Shown here one piece after another: positions 34,723 through 42,702 of a stretch of DNA of 64,000 nucleotides (position 1 is its first letter; the number at the start of each line of letters is the position of its first letter). A program made the translations under genes and the position numbers. A model generated the notes under the pieces. The model was not told where the DNA came from, made no database searches, and saw nothing but the letters and a program-made list of their open reading frames with translations. The DNA comes from an uncultured Nioella sp. (lineage in GTDB: Bacteria > Pseudomonadota > Alphaproteobacteria > Rhodobacterales > Rhodobacteraceae). Location: assembly GCA_947498125.1 (NCBI GenBank), contig CANMJH010000002.1:548501-612500 (forward strand), read 5' to 3'.

Positions 34723-35292
34723 ATGTTGACCCGACGCCATTTTATTCAAACCGGGGCCGCGCTGGCCGTCACTCCGACGATCGCAGGCGCGCATCATTTA
34801 CCGGAATTCGAATTACCGGATCGGTTCAATCCACGAATTGTCGAGATCAATTCCGGGTTTGAGTCTGGCACCATCCATGTCGATATGGGCGCGCATTTCT
34901 TGTATTATGTGCAGGACGACCCCGCGACCGCTTTGCGCTATGGCGTGGCCGTCGGGCGCGAAGGCCGTCAGGCCCGCGGCACGTTCCGTGTGGGACGCAA
35001 AGAAGAATGGCCAAGCTGGCAACCAACCGCCAACATGATCGCGCGGGAGCCTGACGTATATGGCCCCTTTGCGGGCGGTATGGAGGGCGGGCCGGACAAC
35101 CCCCTTGGCGCGCGCGCGCTCTATCTTTATCGGGGTAGCAGCGACAGCTATTTGCGAATTCACGGAACGCCACAACCATGGTCGATTGGCACGTCGGCCT
35201 CATCCGGTTGCGTGCGGATGACGAATGAGCATGTGACAGAATTCTACGAGATGATTGAAATCGGGACCTCGGTGACGCTGCATCAGGCTTAG
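34723..35292 (+). CDS. L,D-transpeptidase (YkuD/ErfK family)
   Basis: The 189-aa exported protein begins with a Tat-like signal (TRRHFIQTGAALAVTPTIAGA). Its catalytic YkuD block is HGTPQPWSIGTSASSGCVRMTNEHV (about residues 147-170, His...Ser-x-Gly-Cys-x-Arg). This is the Cys-dependent L,D-transpeptidase active site that crosslinks peptidoglycan or attaches proteins to it. AGAGGGGG precedes the ATG. It lies divergent from the PhoX gene, with about 205 bp between the starts. Confidence 0.9.
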   Translation: MLTRRHFIQTGAALAVTPTIAGAHHLPEFELPDRFNPRIVEINSGFESGTIHVDMGAHFLYYVQDDPATALRYGVAVGREGRQARGTFRVGRKEEWPSWQPTANMIAREPDVYGPFAGGMEGGPDNPLGARALYLYRGSSDSYLRIHGTPQPWSIGTSASSGCVRMTNEHVTEFYEMIEIGTSVTLHQA

Positions 35293-35557
35293 GGGCGATC
35301 CAATATAAATCTGCCCTGCGTTGAGACTTGTCACTACGCAAAGCTCTTATATTGATTCCCTGTACTCTGAAGCAGAACTAACGGCGAATGTCCGATGCAC
35401 AGTGCGGAGCTGCCGCATGCAGCGATTGCGCCACGGTACGCTACCTAAATATGGATCAAGTGCGGTAGTAACACGGTAAGGTTAGTTGTTAGGCATACAG
35501 CCCGATGAACATTGTGTTTACAGGCGGCCTAAAGCGCGATTGCGAAAGAGTTAACAA

Positions 35558-35938
35558 ATGTCATTTCGAACTTACGCATTTCGGATTGGTCGGGACGCCG
35601 ACCTTTTGGATGAGGATGAGTGGAACGCGATTTCACCGCTCCTCAAAAGCCGCATCGAGGGAATCAAGAAGTTCAGGAAAGAAACGGGTTGTTCGATCGA
35701 AGAGGCCAGAAAACTTGATCCAATTGGGCAAGCGGCGCTCGACAAATACGAAGCTTTTACGGGAGAGAGATTAGGCCATCCGGACCAACTTTGGGGCGTG
35801 CGAATGCGTGACTACGGCTGCCTTTGTCCGAAGTGCAACCGTCCATTTCGGACTCCCAGGGCGAAGATTTGCGCGGAATGTGGCTTCGAATTGCCATCAG
35901 GTTTGCAAGCGGGCAGCCTGTTAAATAATTCGCACTAG
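35558..35938 (+). CDS. Hypothetical protein with C-terminal zinc ribbon
   Basis: The 126-aa protein has a helical N-terminal ~80 residues and a C-terminal zinc-ribbon-like pair, Cys90-x2-Cys93 and Cys105-x2-Cys108 (CPKCNRPFRTPRAKICAECG). I recognise no family. It could bind nucleic acid or be a small regulator, but nothing in the sequence decides. GAAAGAG lies about 8 bp before the ATG. Composition is more AT-rich than the flanking genes. About 265 bp of non-coding DNA precedes it and a duplicated GCACTAGTG motif ends it, suggesting an inserted gene. Confidence 0.6.
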   Translation: MSFRTYAFRIGRDADLLDEDEWNAISPLLKSRIEGIKKFRKETGCSIEEARKLDPIGQAALDKYEAFTGERLGHPDQLWGVRMRDYGCLCPKCNRPFRTPRAKICAECGFELPSGLQAGSLLNNSH

Positions 35939-35967
35939 TGCCGCCATTTATGAACGGAGCACTAGTG
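35932..35967. repeat. Two copies of GCACTAGTG around the 3' end of the zinc-ribbon gene
   Basis: GCACTAGTG occurs at 35932-35940 (overlapping the stop) and again at 35959-35967. Each contains the 8-bp palindrome CACTAGTG, so they can be read as direct or inverted repeats 27 bp apart. They may be a binding site, a hairpin or a remnant of insertion. No function is known. Confidence 0.4.
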
Positions 35968-36042
35968 GTTTCGGCTCAAAGCTGCTGTTCTGCAACTTAA
36001 GATAAGCGTCAAGGTCATGACACCTTCCTTATAGTTCCCGGA

Positions 36043-36696
36043 TCAGTCCGGCAGCTTGGTCATCCGCAGATACGGCAAGACGGTCTTGAACTCGCCAAAT
36101 TTTGCCTTGGCATCTTCGTCGCTGACTGCAACGGGAATGACGACATCGCCGCCCGGCGTCCAGTTGGCTGGGGTCGCGACGCCTTCTTTTGCGGCCGTTT
36201 GCAGGCCGTCGAGGGCGCGCAGTACCTCTGCGAAGTTGCGGCCGACATTCATCGGGTAAGTCATCGACAGTTTTAGCTTCTTGTCGGGGCCGATGATGAA
36301 CACGGTCCGAACGGTCTGGCTGTCAGCAGGTGTTGGGTTCTCGGCAAGGTAGTAGTCGGCTTGCAGCATGTCGAAAGCCTTGGAAACCTCGAGGCCTTTA
36401 TCTGCAACAATCGGGAACCCGGCAGCCGTGCCTGCTACGGATTCGATGTCCTTTTTCCAGCCGACATGCTCTTCAACACCATCGACGGAAACGCCGATGA
36501 CCTTGGTGTTTCGCGCGGCCCACTCATCTGCCAATTGCGCAACTGCGCCGAATTCTGTGGTGCAGACAGGAGTGAAATCCTTGGGGTGGCTGAACAAAAT
36601 CGCCCACGAGTCGCCGATCCACTCGTGCAAGTTCAATTCGCCTTGGTCGGTTTCAACAGTAAGGTTCGGGATCGTATCGTTAATGCGTAGGCCCAT
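36043..36696 (-). CDS. 1-Cys peroxiredoxin (Prx6 type)
   Basis: The 217-aa thiol peroxidase reduces peroxides. The active-site block is SHPKDFTPVCTTEFG, with the peroxidatic Cys at about residue 45 and the neighbouring Thr and later Arg. The C-terminal extension, including TVRTVFIIGPDKKLKLSMTYPMNVGRNF and a V-V-I-P-V-A-V-S-D-E-D-A segment, is typical of 1-Cys peroxiredoxins. No resolving Cys is seen. GGAGGAA, 7 bp before the ATG at 36696, fixes the start; a longer reading to 36942 is rejected. Confidence 0.95.
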   Translation of the reverse strand: MGLRINDTIPNLTVETDQGELNLHEWIGDSWAILFSHPKDFTPVCTTEFGAVAQLADEWAARNTKVIGVSVDGVEEHVGWKKDIESVAGTAAGFPIVADKGLEVSKAFDMLQADYYLAENPTPADSQTVRTVFIIGPDKKLKLSMTYPMNVGRNFAEVLRALDGLQTAAKEGVATPANWTPGGDVVIPVAVSDEDAKAKFGEFKTVLPYLRMTKLPD

Positions 36697-36941
36697 TTGG
36701 GTTCCTCCTTCGGCAATGCTAATTCGCCATTCAACATGTGCCCTATCGCGGCGATCTACAAGCCTCGTGTCGCAGATGGCCAATAAGGGGTCGAGGATGT
36801 TGAAGACAGCGGAAGATCGGTTATGAGACCGTCGGACCAGCCCGGCATCTGGACATAACGCAAATTGCCATTGCCACATGAAACCTTCACATCTCGTCGT
36901 CAGCCAAGATCGAAATCCACGCAAATGGAGTGCGCAAGACA

Positions 36942-38387
36942 ATGATCAAAAAGACCGATTTCTATATTGATGGGCAATGGGTTGCCCCGGCCGTAGAAAA
37001 TGAGTTTCCGGTGATCAATCCGGCCAATGAAGAGGTATGCGCGACTATTTCATTGGGCGGGAAAGCGGATGTCGATGCCGCCGTAAAAGCCGCGCGCCGC
37101 GCGTTCGAGAGCTTTGTGTACTCTTCGAAGAAAGACCGTTTGGATTTGCTGCATGAAATCCTCAGGGTTTATCTTGCGCGTTCCGAGGATCTGACCGAGG
37201 TGACAACGCTTGAAATGGGTGCTCCTGTGGATTTATCGCGTGACAGTCAGACGACTTCGGGCGATTGGCATATCGAGGGGTTTATCCGGGTTCTGGAAGA
37301 ATTCGATTTTGAACGCCCCTTTCGCGCTGATGCGCCAAATGATCGGATAATCTACGAAGGTGTCGGTGTCATTGGCATGATCACACCGTGGAATTGGCCG
37401 ATGAATCAGGTGGCCCTTAAGGTTATTCCAGCGCTTGCCGCAGGGTGCTCGATGATTTTGAAACCGTCCGAGCTTGCGCCGCTTTCGTCAGTAATCTGGG
37501 CCGAGATCATGGACGAGGCGGGCGTGCCTGCCGGTGTCTTTAATATGATCAATGGGGATGGGATGGGCGTCGGATCTGCATTGACCGCGCATCCCGGTGT
37601 CGATGCGATCAGTTTTACGGGCTCGACCCGCGCAGGCATCGCAATTTCGCAGTCGGCGGCCGCAACGCTGAAGCCTGTGCATCTGGAACTTGGCGGTAAA
37701 AGCGCCAACATTATTTTTGCGGATGCCGATGAAAAGGCAGTCAAACGCGGCGTGAATCACTGTTTCCAGAATACCGGTCAAAGCTGCAATGCGCCGACCC
37801 GGATGCTGGTTGAACGGTCAATCTACGACCAATCGGTCGAGGCCGCTGTAAAGGCGGCAAATGACTACAAAGTTGATGATCCAGCCAAACCCGGAAAGCA
37901 TATGGGGCCGGTCGTTAGCCAAATGCAGTACGACAAGATCCAGACCATGATTCAGGCTGGAATAGAAGATGGGGCGCGTCTGGTTGCTGGTGGGCTTGGC
38001 CGGCCAGAGGGCTTTAATCACGGCTATTTCGTGCGACCGACGGTGTTTGCTGATGTCACAAATGAAATGCGGATTGCGCGGGAAGAAATTTTTGGTCCCG
38101 TCTTGTCGATCATTCCCTTCGATACCGAAGAGGAGGCCGTGAACATCGCAAATGACACCGAATACGGCCTGTCCAACTACGTTCAGACAGCCGATGGCGC
38201 GCGCCGTAATCGTCTGGCGCGCCAGCTGCGCTCGGGCATGGTTGAAATGAACGGCCAATCTCGCGCGAATGGAATGCCGTTTGGGGGCATGAAACAGTCC
38301 GGAAATGGCCGCGAAGGTGGTGTATGGGGATTGGAAGATTTTCTGGAGGTGAAAGCCGTCTCGGGATGGTCGAACGAAGACCCCTAG
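36942..38387 (+). CDS. NAD(P)-dependent aldehyde dehydrogenase
   Basis: The 481-aa protein has all aldehyde dehydrogenase landmarks: the Rossmann MITPWNWPMNQVALKVIPALAAG block, the cofactor-binding FTGSTRAGI, catalytic Glu near residue 248 (ELGGKSANI), nucleophilic Cys near 281 (NTGQSCNAPTR) and EEIFGPVLSIIPF. It oxidises an aldehyde to a carboxylate; the substrate is not specified. Start ATG 36942 is preferred over a GTG at 36930. The kinase-like gene follows 72 bp later on the same strand. Confidence 0.93.
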   Translation: MIKKTDFYIDGQWVAPAVENEFPVINPANEEVCATISLGGKADVDAAVKAARRAFESFVYSSKKDRLDLLHEILRVYLARSEDLTEVTTLEMGAPVDLSRDSQTTSGDWHIEGFIRVLEEFDFERPFRADAPNDRIIYEGVGVIGMITPWNWPMNQVALKVIPALAAGCSMILKPSELAPLSSVIWAEIMDEAGVPAGVFNMINGDGMGVGSALTAHPGVDAISFTGSTRAGIAISQSAAATLKPVHLELGGKSANIIFADADEKAVKRGVNHCFQNTGQSCNAPTRMLVERSIYDQSVEAAVKAANDYKVDDPAKPGKHMGPVVSQMQYDKIQTMIQAGIEDGARLVAGGLGRPEGFNHGYFVRPTVFADVTNEMRIAREEIFGPVLSIIPFDTEEEAVNIANDTEYGLSNYVQTADGARRNRLARQLRSGMVEMNGQSRANGMPFGGMKQSGNGREGGVWGLEDFLEVKAVSGWSNEDP

Positions 38388-38459
38388 GCGCAGGCCTTGC
38401 AAGATTGGTCGATCCGGGGGTATCAGCATCCCCGGATAACCAAAGATTCAAGGACAGTT

Positions 38460-39494
38460 ATGGCCGAACCTACCTATACTTTCGTGCCGGAAACTGTTCT
38501 CAAACGCGATGTATTCTCGGAAACGATCGTCGGGCATTTGGCCGAAGATCCTGCGCGCAAAGTTGTTTTAAGAAAACTGGACGAGGTTCCGCTCTGGGCG
38601 CGTCCATTGGCTCGTTACTTGGCAAAGCGCGAGGTTAACGGCCTGATCGCCGTCGCTGGTGTCGAAGGCGTGCCTGAGATGCTCAGGTCGGATCGGGTCG
38701 GGATTTTGCGCGGCTGGTCCGAGGGCACGCCTTTGCAGCTGGCCAAACCAACTGACGCTGAATGGTATCGCGATGCGCGGCGTCTGTTGCGGGACATGCG
38801 CGCCAGGGGCGTTACCCATAATGACATCGCGAAACCTCAGAACTGGCTAAGAACACCAGATGGCCGCGCCGCAGTCATCGACTTTCAGCTCGCTAAAGTC
38901 TATCGGCGCAAGGGCTTGCTCTTCCGTATCGCCGCGCGCGAGGACCTGCGGCATCTTCTAAAGCAAAAGAAACGCTATGCGGCGAAATTGTTAGTCCCGT
39001 CAGAGAAAAAGATGCTTGCGACCAAATCTTTGCCGTCGCGGATTTGGATGGCGACAGGTAAGCGCCTTTATAATTTTGTAACGCGGCGCTTGATGAATTG
39101 GTCGGATGGCGAAGGAACTGAGGACCGTATCGAACGGGACGGTCCCAAGATCCGTGCAATGTTGTCTGAGCAGACTGACATTCGCGAAGTATCGATGTTT
39201 CCCTACGCTTTGCCAGCAAGAGGCGTCGGGATCTATGTGTTCGTAGAGACAAGCCAATCAGGGGCCGCATTGCGCGCATTGCTACCCGAAGATATGGCCG
39301 AGCTTGTCCAGCCAGTTGGCGCGTTGCCGCGTCATAAAGACGGATCGGTGCGCAACGATATTCTACATCTTATCGCCACAAACCGTCTCGACGATCTTGA
39401 GCATCTCTTGGGGAGTGAGTCAGAGGCGCTGCGCGACGCGGCAGCAAAAATCGTAGCGTCCCGGCTGAACCTTACGGATAGGGTGCTACGTTAA
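38460..39494 (+). CDS. Protein kinase-like protein with C-terminal acyl-CoA-synthetase-tail-like region
   Basis: This is a 344-aa protein from the ATG at 38460. Residues about 75-150 carry an atypical Ser/Thr kinase-like catalytic centre: His120-Asn-Asp122-Ile-Ala-Lys125-Pro-Gln-Asn128 for the catalytic loop and Asp141-Phe-Gln instead of Asp-Phe-Gly. The N-terminal VVLRKL could supply the Lys. Residues about 235-335 resemble the C-terminal tail of acyl-CoA/AMP-forming synthetases (ELVQPVGALPRHKDGSVRNDILHLIATNRLD). The fusion is odd and its role unknown; it may regulate or attach to the preceding dehydrogenase pathway. It ends before two AT-rich hairpins. Confidence 0.65.
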   Translation: MAEPTYTFVPETVLKRDVFSETIVGHLAEDPARKVVLRKLDEVPLWARPLARYLAKREVNGLIAVAGVEGVPEMLRSDRVGILRGWSEGTPLQLAKPTDAEWYRDARRLLRDMRARGVTHNDIAKPQNWLRTPDGRAAVIDFQLAKVYRRKGLLFRIAAREDLRHLLKQKKRYAAKLLVPSEKKMLATKSLPSRIWMATGKRLYNFVTRRLMNWSDGEGTEDRIERDGPKIRAMLSEQTDIREVSMFPYALPARGVGIYVFVETSQSGAALRALLPEDMAELVQPVGALPRHKDGSVRNDILHLIATNRLDDLEHLLGSESEALRDAAAKIVASRLNLTDRVLR

Positions 39495-39505
39495 GACGTG
39501 CGAGA

Positions 39506-39548
39506 AAATTCCTGTGAAGGAATTTGGAAAATTTATTCAGAAATTTTC
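39506..39548. terminator. Pair of AT-rich hairpins between convergent genes
   Basis: The first is AAATTCCT-GTGA-AGGAATTT (39506-39525). The second is GAAAATTT-ATTCAG-AAATTTTC (39527-39548). Both stems are 8 bp and perfect, and they sit 1 bp apart between the kinase-like gene (+) and the RluA-type gene (-). They probably stop transcription from both sides, although neither is GC-rich nor followed by a classical U-tract. Confidence 0.5.
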
Positions 39549-39561
39549 GTCCCTGCGCCGA

Positions 39562-40212
39562 TCAGAATGGCGCCTTTGCGGAAAAGCTCATTCCCTTGCC
39601 GCCATCGGGATGGCGCAGTTTTAACTGTTCAGAATGCAACATCAGGCGCGGAAAATCCCGCGCGGGGCCTTGTGCGTAAAAGGGATCACCCAAAATCGGA
39701 TGGCCAAGCGCCAATAGATGAACCCTAAGCTGATGAGATCGCCCAGTGCGCGGGTAAAGGCGCACTCGGGTTTCCTGCTCGGTCGCCCGCATTACACGCC
39801 ATTCCGTTTGTGCGGGTTTTCCCGTCTCGTGGCAGACTTTTTGTAATGGTCTGTTCGGCCAGTCGACGATCAAAGGCAAATCAATTTCGCCACGCTTTTC
39901 CGCAATTTGCCCCCATGCCCGCGCCACATAGGTTTTCTTGGTCTGGCGCTTTTCAAACTGTAGCCCAAGATGGCGTTGCGCATGCGGGGTGAGGCCAAAG
40001 ACCATCACGCCGGATGTGTCCATATCAAGCCGATGAACCAACAAAGCTTCAGGAAATACGGCTTGGACACGCGCCAGCAAGCAATCCTTCAAATGATCAC
40101 CCTTGCCGGGAACAGACAGCAAGCCGCTTGGTTTATCCACCAGCAGAAGTTCATGGTCGTGGTGCAAGATTTTCAGCGGATCTTGCGGAGGGCGGTAATC
40201 AAGCTTTTGCAT
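39562..40212 (-). CDS. RluA-family pseudouridine synthase
   Basis: The 216-aa enzyme converts uridine to pseudouridine in 23S rRNA and/or tRNA. Its signature is HRLDMDTSGVMVFGL, with the catalytic Asp at about residue 64. It also has the KTYVARAWG block and GRSHQLRVHLLALGHPILGDPFY at the C-terminus. It lacks the N-terminal S4 domain found in RluC/RluD, so it is closest to RluA. The exact target position is not deducible. The ATG at 40212 begins MQKLDYRPPQDPLKIL, as in relatives. Confidence 0.9.
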   Translation of the reverse strand: MQKLDYRPPQDPLKILHHDHELLLVDKPSGLLSVPGKGDHLKDCLLARVQAVFPEALLVHRLDMDTSGVMVFGLTPHAQRHLGLQFEKRQTKKTYVARAWGQIAEKRGEIDLPLIVDWPNRPLQKVCHETGKPAQTEWRVMRATEQETRVRLYPRTGRSHQLRVHLLALGHPILGDPFYAQGPARDFPRLMLHSEQLKLRHPDGGKGMSFSAKAPF

Positions 40213-40441
40213 GGCGGTGTCCTAGGCGGTTTTCGCCAAAAGAGGAAGGGCGCGCAGGGTAAAGCCTTGACCATCACCCCAGTGAGGCTGGCAAGGAGCA
40301 TGCGTCGTGTTCCTGCTTACCAGACGTGACAAAACTGCCAAAACCTTCACAATTCAATTGCCATATCTACGAAACAGGCGCATTTTCGGGCATAGGGAAA
40401 CGCGTCTGAACCAATCTTTTCAAAGAAAGGAAATGGGTGGG

Positions 40442-40759
40442 ATGCTGGCTATTTCAGTCGATAAAGTCGCGCAAATAATCTTGATGGGTCACGAGCTGTC
40501 TCGGGCCGAAGGAGAAATGCGCGGGGTCATTGAGGCGCTCAATGATGATGAAAGGGCCGAGCTGGTCGCATTGATGTGGATCGGGCGCGGCAGTTTTGAA
40601 CCCGAGGACCTTGCCGAAGCGATTGCAACAGCAAAGCAGGAAGCAACGACGCCGACCGCAGATTACTTAATTGGGACGCCGCATATGTCAGATCATCTAG
40701 AGGCAGGTTTGTCCTCTCTAGGTGTCGACCCCGGCGCGGCCGAGGATGATGTCCTCTGA
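40442..40759 (+). CDS. DUF3775 family protein
   Basis: The 105-aa acidic protein matches the DUF3775 family: MLAISVDKVAQIILMGHEL, then IEALNDDERAELVALMWIGRGSFEPEDLAEAIATA and YLIGTPHMSDHLEAGLSSLG. The family is uncharacterised and restricted mainly to alphaproteobacteria. ATG 40442 is chosen because AAAGGA lies about 10 bp upstream; upstream in-frame starts run through an unrelated leader. It is convergent with the saccharopine dehydrogenase gene, 4 bp from that gene's end. Confidence 0.85.
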   Translation: MLAISVDKVAQIILMGHELSRAEGEMRGVIEALNDDERAELVALMWIGRGSFEPEDLAEAIATAKQEATTPTADYLIGTPHMSDHLEAGLSSLGVDPGAAEDDVL

Positions 40760-40763
40760 CCCC

Positions 40764-41807
40764 TCACAAATTACGTTCGAAATCTGCTTTGGCGCGGGTC
40801 CAAACCCCTTCGGTTAGATCCGTGACCAACATGAGCGTCGGCAAAAGTTGCTCGGCAAAGTCGAGCGAGGATTCGAGCGGCAAAAGCGAGGGCAAGTTGT
40901 CGATGGCCATGACATCCAATATCGGCGCGGTGCTGACGCGGCACGCGGGCGCGTCCCATGTTGTGGCTTTGTCATAAACCGGAACCGGGTTGTAATCGCT
41001 ATCTGGGTCGCATGCGACATCGCCAATCACGGTCAGTCTGCGATCTGCCGAAAGGGCAGTTTTTGGCACGAAAACCGGCGTGCCGGGGCGGGCAAGGATC
41101 GCGTTGATAAAGATCTCATGGTCCAGAATTTTAGGGAATGGCCCGCCATTCGCTGTTTCGGCCATATCCCATTTCGTAACGGCCCCGCCCATCGTTTCCA
41201 ATAGGTCCGCAGCGCCTGCACCAACACGCCCAAGCGCGCCAATCACGATTGAATTGGGCGTGTTCGCAAGATCCGCGCCGCTTGCACGAAGCTCATCCAA
41301 AAGCGCGTCTTTGTTGGGATAGGTCCCAACCGCCGCGCAGGTTTCCCCGCGCTTTTGCGCTTGCCATGTGCGCAGCGCGACAGCCGCCCCCGCAAATCCG
41401 GCCCAATAGCCGAAGGCTGCAACGCGGCGCCCAGTTTCATCCACAAGGTATTCAAGATCGTAAAGCGTGCCGCCGCCAGCCTTGAACCGATCCAAGAGCG
41501 CTCGGCCTGAAAACTGTCCCTTAAAGGCATGTCCAAACATAATGTGGGTATGCTTAAGGGGGCTGCCATCTTCGGGCAGTTCTTTCAGGCCAAAAATGAT
41601 CGCATCGTCCGGCGCATTGGGCCAGCTGCCCTCAGTCGCCATTTCCGCCCCGGTGGCGGCATAGGCATCATTGGAAAAAACGCGCGAGGTGCTTTCCTCT
41701 ACAGTCACCTGAACACCGGCTTTGATCAGTGCCGCGACACCGTCAGGCGTCACGCCGCATCTTTTTTCATTTTGGCGCTGCTCTGCGCGGACCCAAAGAT
41801 GTGTCAT
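40764..41807 (-). CDS. Saccharopine dehydrogenase-like oxidoreductase (Lys1 type)
   Basis: The 347-aa protein resembles NAD+-dependent, L-lysine-forming saccharopine dehydrogenases and the related alanine dehydrogenase/PNT-N fold. The N-terminus, MTHLWVRAEQRQNEKRCGVTPDGVAALIKAGVQVTVEE, is typical. A Rossmann fingerprint, VIGALGRVGAGAADLL, lies near residue 190. Usual reactions interconvert saccharopine and lysine plus 2-oxoglutarate. In Rhodobacterales this gene usually pairs with another saccharopine gene in lysine degradation; no partner is visible here. It is followed 13 bp upstream on the same strand by the histidine-phosphatase-fold gene, with which it is probably co-transcribed. Confidence 0.82.
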   Translation of the reverse strand: MTHLWVRAEQRQNEKRCGVTPDGVAALIKAGVQVTVEESTSRVFSNDAYAATGAEMATEGSWPNAPDDAIIFGLKELPEDGSPLKHTHIMFGHAFKGQFSGRALLDRFKAGGGTLYDLEYLVDETGRRVAAFGYWAGFAGAAVALRTWQAQKRGETCAAVGTYPNKDALLDELRASGADLANTPNSIVIGALGRVGAGAADLLETMGGAVTKWDMAETANGGPFPKILDHEIFINAILARPGTPVFVPKTALSADRRLTVIGDVACDPDSDYNPVPVYDKATTWDAPACRVSTAPILDVMAIDNLPSLLPLESSLDFAEQLLPTLMLVTDLTEGVWTRAKADFERNL

Positions 41808-41820
41808 GGCCGTTCCCTTT

Positions 41821-42480
41821 TTATAGATGTGTGCGCGCGAATTGGCGTTCGGGGCGCGAAAGATGTGGGCTGGTGTTAAATTCGGACAGGGCCAGAGACC
41901 CGTCCAGCATAGTCCAGCGACTTACCGACGTGTTTTCAACGGCAAGGCAAGCCCGCGCCATACCCTTGGTGTCCAGCCCCATAGTGACGCGCATCGCCAT
42001 GCCAATGACCCCTGTTGAAGAAACGACAATGGCGCGCCCATCGCCGGCTGAAAGATCTTCCATCCCGTCCTTAACGCGCGCCTCGAAATCGTCAAAACTT
42101 TCAGGAGGGTTTTCGATTTGGCCAGAATGCCATGCGTTAAACAGCCTGGGCAGATGGGCGGTGAATTCCTCACGGGTTGTTGGAATGGCAACACCGTGCT
42201 GATCCTTCAGCAATTGCGCCAGAGTGAAATATTCAAGCTCATTAAACCGCGGATCGATGACCGGATCGGCATGCCCGGATAAGGCCAACGCTTCTGCAGT
42301 TTCGCGGTGACGGCGCAATTGACCGGAATAAAACCGAGCAAACACTTCGCCCGACGCTGCAAATTCTTCACCCAACCACCGCGCTTGCTTCCAGCCAAGG
42401 TCAGACAACTGATCGTAACTTTCTTCATCGCGCGCACCTGTGTTGGCTTGGCCGTGACGTAAAAGCGTAAGTTGGGACAT
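41821..42480 (-). CDS. Histidine phosphatase-superfamily protein with altered second active-site residue
   Basis: The 219-aa protein begins with the family nucleophile motif LLRHGQ (Arg8-His9-Gly10). It keeps the second Arg (SGQLRRHRETAEAL) and Glu (FNELEYF) of the histidine phosphatase fold. The place where most members have a second catalytic His (V-S-H-G) reads Val-Ser154-Ser155-Thr. Several phosphoglycerate-mutase-like subgroups have such substitutions, so activity is not excluded. The substrate is unknown. It is upstream of the saccharopine dehydrogenase gene on the same strand. Confidence 0.85.
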   Translation of the reverse strand: MSQLTLLRHGQANTGARDEESYDQLSDLGWKQARWLGEEFAASGEVFARFYSGQLRRHRETAEALALSGHADPVIDPRFNELEYFTLAQLLKDQHGVAIPTTREEFTAHLPRLFNAWHSGQIENPPESFDDFEARVKDGMEDLSAGDGRAIVVSSTGVIGMAMRVTMGLDTKGMARACLAVENTSVSRWTMLDGSLALSEFNTSPHLSRPERQFARTHL

Positions 42481-42702
42481 GGGGGATTCTCTGACTAAAC
42501 AAGTGGGGCGCCTTGCGAACCACTAGCGATTGTCCGAGGCCATGAAAAGGGCAGGGAGGCGCCCAAGAGAGGCGCATCGGGCCACCTGCGCCGCGTTTCG
42601 GAAACGCTTTGGCGGAAAAGAGGGCTGCGTAGTCGGAGATTGAACAGTTCTATTGAGAGGCGTTTGGCCTAAGATGATGCGAAGACGCGCAGGAGACCCC
42701 AC

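Noticed and set aside
35376..35494. attC-like integron recombination site (AACTAAC ... GTTAGGC) upstream of the zinc-ribbon gene
   Set aside because: GTTAGGC fits one core site, but the left box AACTAAC does not match the RYYYAAC consensus. I could not fold the interior as a proper attC, and no integrase is visible.
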